64,000 nt of DNA, taken from assembly GCF_900104385.1 (NCBI RefSeq), contig NZ_FNJA01000003.1, positions 248,001-312,000 of the forward strand. The letters are read 5' to 3'. Of this stretch, positions 60,486 through 64,000 are shown in pieces. The position numbers and the translations under genes are program-made. Source of the DNA: Rhodoferax sp. OV413 (GTDB lineage: Bacteria; Pseudomonadota; Gammaproteobacteria; Burkholderiales; Burkholderiaceae_C). The first letter of the stretch is position 1; each line of letters starts with the position of its first letter. The notes below the pieces were generated by a model that did not search any database, was not told the origin of the DNA, and saw only the letters and a program-made list of their open reading frames with translations.

Positions 60486-60940
60486 GGTTCAGACAAAAGC
60501 ACACTATCGGGCTCGGCATGTGCTCTGGCGGGCGAATATACCGCACGCCGCAGGTCGCGCCAGCGCTGCGGTTGGCTGGCCTGCTCGACCCAGCACCAGC
60601 GCAGGGCCGTACCCGGCGACTGGCAACTTAGCAGCATATGCCGCTGCCAGTCCAGATGGAGCTGCAAAGCCACAGCCCAAGGCTCGCCGGCACCGGTCCA
60701 GAACCACTGCTGGCCATCCCAGTGCAACCCGCCTACCGGCATCCGCCGCCAGCCCCACCAAGCGCAAGCCCCGGTGAACACCAGGCTGGCCAGGGCCAGC
60801 GCCTGGCGCCACCCCAGCGCATCGACCTGGACGCACCAGGCGGCCACCGCCGCTGCGCCCAGCAGCCATAGACCAAGCTGTACACGGGCCAGAAAACGCG
60901 AACGCCCCACCGGATAAGTCACCGACGGGGCGCTGTGCAT
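60482..60940 (-). CDS. Small membrane protein, YgfX/CptA-like topology
   Basis: 152 residues from the ATG at 60940. After a basic N-terminus come two close membrane helices (LGLWLLGAAAVAAWCVQV and ALALASLVFTGACAWWGW), then a Trp-rich domain (LHWDGQQWFWTGAGEPW). The layout resembles YgfX-type proteins, but sequence similarity cannot be judged here. It is coupled to rpoE by ATGA and follows fabF by 46 bp. Confidence 0.7.
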   Translation of the reverse strand: MHSAPSVTYPVGRSRFLARVQLGLWLLGAAAVAAWCVQVDALGWRQALALASLVFTGACAWWGWRRMPVGGLHWDGQQWFWTGAGEPWAVALQLHLDWQRHMLLSCQSPGTALRWCWVEQASQPQRWRDLRRAVYSPARAHAEPDSVLLSEP

Positions 60941-60986
60941 GGCTGAAAAGCGCTCAGAAATACGATCTGTGTAACCAGAATACGGA

Positions 60987-62231
60987 CTAAATCCGCTTGA
61001 ACACCAGCGTACCGTTGGTACCGCCAAAGCCGAAGTTGTTCTTCACCGCCACGTCAATCTGCATGTCCCGCGCGGTATTCGCACAGTAATCGAGATCGCA
61101 TTCGGGGTCTTGGTTGAAGATATTGATCGTGGGCGGACTCTTCTGCTGGTGCAGGGCCAACACGGTGAACACGCTTTCAATGCCGCCCGCGCCGCCCAGC
61201 AAATGGCCGGTCATGGACTTGGTGGAGTTGACCACCAGCTTCTTCGCGTGGTCGCCGAATGCGAGCTTGATCGCATTGGTTTCATTCGCGTCACCCAAAG
61301 GCGTGGAGGTGCCGTGGGCGTTCAAATAATCCACTTGATCAGGATTGATACCTGCGTTCTTCAGCGCCATCTGCATCGAACGGCGGGGGCCGTCGACATT
61401 CGGGGCCGTCATGTGGAAGCCATCGCCGCTCATGCCGAAGCCGACGATTTCCGCGTAGATCTTGGCACCACGGGCTTTGGCGTGTTCGTATTCTTCGATG
61501 ACCAGCACACCAGCGCCTTCGCCGAGCACAAAGCCGTCACGGTCTTTGTCCCAGGGGCGCGAAGCAGTACGCGGGTCGTCATTGCGGGTGCTCAGAGCAC
61601 GGGCTGCAGCAAAGCCGCCCAGGCCCAGAGGCGACATGGTGGACTCTGCGCCACCGGCGACCATGACATCGCAGTCGCCGTATTCGATCATCCGGGCCGA
61701 CACCCCGATGGCATGCAAACCCGTAGTGCAAGCGGTTGCCACCGCAATGTTTGGGCCTTTGAAGCCGAATTTAATCGACACATGGCCCGAGATCATGTTG
61801 ATGATCGAAGCCGGTACAAAGAAGGGCGAAATCCGGCGTGCGCCACGGCTGGTGTATTCGGCGTGGGTTTGCTCGATCATCGGCAAACCACCAATACCCG
61901 AGCCGATATTGCAACCTATGCGCATGGCGTCTTCTTCGCTCAGCGCATCGCCCGTCGCCAGTCCCGCGTCGGCAACCGCTTCGATAGCGGCGGCCAATCC
62001 CAAGTGGATGAAGCGGTCCATGTGGCGCGCTTCTTTTTCGGGAATCAGCGCATTGATGTCAAAGCCCTTGACCTCGCCCGCAAACTTGCAGGAGAACGGA
62101 CTGGCATCAAACGATTTGATCAGGTCAATGCCCGACTGACCGGCCAGCAAAGCCGACCATGCATCGGCCACCGTGTTACCCACGGGGCTGACGCACCCTA
62201 AACCTGTGACGACAACACGACGACGGGACAT
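60987..62231 (-). CDS. fabF: 3-oxoacyl-ACP synthase II
   Basis: 414 residues. VVVTGLGCVSPVGNTV is the family start, ATACTTGLHAIG carries the active-site cysteine, NAHGTSTPLGD and GHLLGGAGG the two catalytic histidines. It elongates acyl-ACP with malonyl-ACP and sets membrane unsaturation. It follows acpP by 171 bp; that gap shows only a short direct repeat GATGCTGCA. Confidence 0.98.
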   Translation of the reverse strand: MSRRRVVVTGLGCVSPVGNTVADAWSALLAGQSGIDLIKSFDASPFSCKFAGEVKGFDINALIPEKEARHMDRFIHLGLAAAIEAVADAGLATGDALSEEDAMRIGCNIGSGIGGLPMIEQTHAEYTSRGARRISPFFVPASIINMISGHVSIKFGFKGPNIAVATACTTGLHAIGVSARMIEYGDCDVMVAGGAESTMSPLGLGGFAAARALSTRNDDPRTASRPWDKDRDGFVLGEGAGVLVIEEYEHAKARGAKIYAEIVGFGMSGDGFHMTAPNVDGPRRSMQMALKNAGINPDQVDYLNAHGTSTPLGDANETNAIKLAFGDHAKKLVVNSTKSMTGHLLGGAGGIESVFTVLALHQQKSPPTINIFNQDPECDLDYCANTARDMQIDVAVKNNFGFGGTNGTLVFKRI

Positions 62232-62402
62232 AATTAAATTTGTGTGGTTAGCAGCACAGATGCTGCAGATGCTGCAGTCCTATTGCGGCCCTGTGGGTTC
62301 ACACAATAGAGACGCTGGCAGCGTGAAAAAACGGCGCGGCAGGCGCATGGCAACGCCTTATTCCAGCCGGGTATGGACACCCAGACACCACGCGCCGGAG
62401 TT

Positions 62403-63500
<1,098 letters not shown>

Positions 63501-63504
<4 letters not shown>

Positions 63505-64000
63505 GCTGCGGCTCCCGCAAGATTGGACCGAACCTCGGCCATGCTGGCCGGGTCAAACAAAGGCAGGCCCGTCAGGCTACCGTCGATACGCTTGACCATG
63601 CCGGCCAGCACCTTGCCCGGACCGCATTCGACCAAGGTAGTGACGCCACGCGCCTTGATAGCTGCCACGCATTCCACCCAGCGCACCGGGCCAAACGCCT
63701 GGCGCACCAGGGCGTCGCGGATGCGGTCGGCATCGGTTTCCACCGCCACATCGATGTTGTTGACCAGCGGAATCTGGGCCGCGGCAAAACTGACCTGCGC
63801 GAGTTTTTCGCGCAGCTTCTCGGCTGCAGGCTGCATCAGGCTGGAATGGAAAGGCGCCGACACCGGCAAAGGCAAAGCGCGCTTGGCGCCATTGGCCTTC
63901 AGGACTTCGCAGGCCTTCTCAACCGCCGCTTTGCTGCCGGCAATCACGGTCTGGCCGGGGTCGTTGAAGTTCACCGCCTCTACCACTTCGGCTGCAAATT
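63501..64000 (-). CDS. fabD: Malonyl-CoA:ACP transacylase, C-terminal part
   Basis: Partial: the last 165 or so codons are seen and the start lies beyond the right edge. VSAPFHSSLMQPAAEKL contains the catalytic histidine, and LVECGPGKVLAGMVKRI the conserved C-terminal loop. It loads malonate on to the acyl carrier protein. It is directly upstream of fabG in the fab cluster. Confidence 0.95.

Noticed and set aside
62232-62402. A regulatory repeat (GATGCTGCA direct repeat) between acpP and fabF
   Set aside because: Only two short copies, no symmetry, no relation to other sites.

Overview
The window looks like a piece of chromosome from a betaproteobacterium of the order Burkholderiales, most likely family Comamonadaceae (Rhodoferax/Polaromonas/Acidovorax-like). 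The evidence is the high GC content, strong GC3 bias with long mirror frames opposite real genes, a Bug-type solute receptor, the gene orders leuCDB-asd-fimV-truA-trpFBA-accD and fabDG-acpP-fabF-rpoE-rseAB-mucD-lepA-lepB-rnc-era-recO-pdxJ-acpS, and a dispersed palindrome with a TAGCTGCTAGCGCA core. Species assignment is inference. No rRNA, tRNA, CRISPR array, insertion sequence or prophage was seen.

Region 1 (1-10.4 kb) is a carbohydrate uptake and oxidation locus. A TetR regulator and a Tat-type sugar-binding protein lead a tightly overlapping minus-strand set: two MalF/MalG-type permeases, two Gfo/Idh/MocA oxidoreductases, a MalK-like ATPase, an orphan Bug receptor and an enolase-superfamily protein cut by the window edge. 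A third Gfo/Idh/MocA gene is divergent. The substrate cannot be read from sequence. Region 2 (10.4-21.9 kb) is a TCA-cycle supercluster: mdh, a CoA-ester lyase, a small exported protein and acnB on the minus strand; a GntR/HutC regulator and sdhCDAB-sdhE-gltA on the plus strand. The mdh/GntR intergenic region carries back-to-back promoters around a palindrome that is probably the regulator's operator.

Region 3 (22-35 kb) holds amino-acid and core genes on the plus strand: a LysR regulator, leuC, a tiny entericidin-like lipoprotein, leuD, leuB, asd, fimV, truA, trpF, trpB, trpA and accD. Region 4 (35-45 kb) begins with yggT (minus) and a LON-domain gene, then a surface-glycan locus: PglF/CapD-like dehydratase, methyltransferase, flippase, three glycosyltransferases, an epimerase and a PglC-like phosphoglycosyl transferase. 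Its central part is visibly richer in A+T. No polymerase or ligase is visible. Region 5 (45-49 kb) has lysS and a small envelope group (LprI-like protein, Amidase_3 enzyme, convergent nagZ).

Region 6 (48-64 kb) is a long minus-strand run reading from the right edge: fabD (partial), fabG, acpP, fabF, a small membrane protein, rpoE, rseA, rseB, mucD, then lepA, lepB, a DUF4845-type protein, rnc, era, recO, pdxJ, acpS and nagZ. It joins fatty-acid synthesis, the envelope-stress sigma factor with its anti-sigma system, and translation/secretion/RNA-processing genes.

The most unusual signal is the dispersed palindrome family. Several copies lie between genes; two of them end just upstream of start codons lacking a Shine-Dalgarno sequence (leuB, nagZ). 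Similar AT-rich patches sit in frame inside coding genes (LysR, trpF, and more weakly the PglC-like gene, pdxJ and rseA). Other points of interest are an intrinsic terminator 42 bp before lepA, a sense extension behind the flippase stop, and the unassigned sugar pathway.
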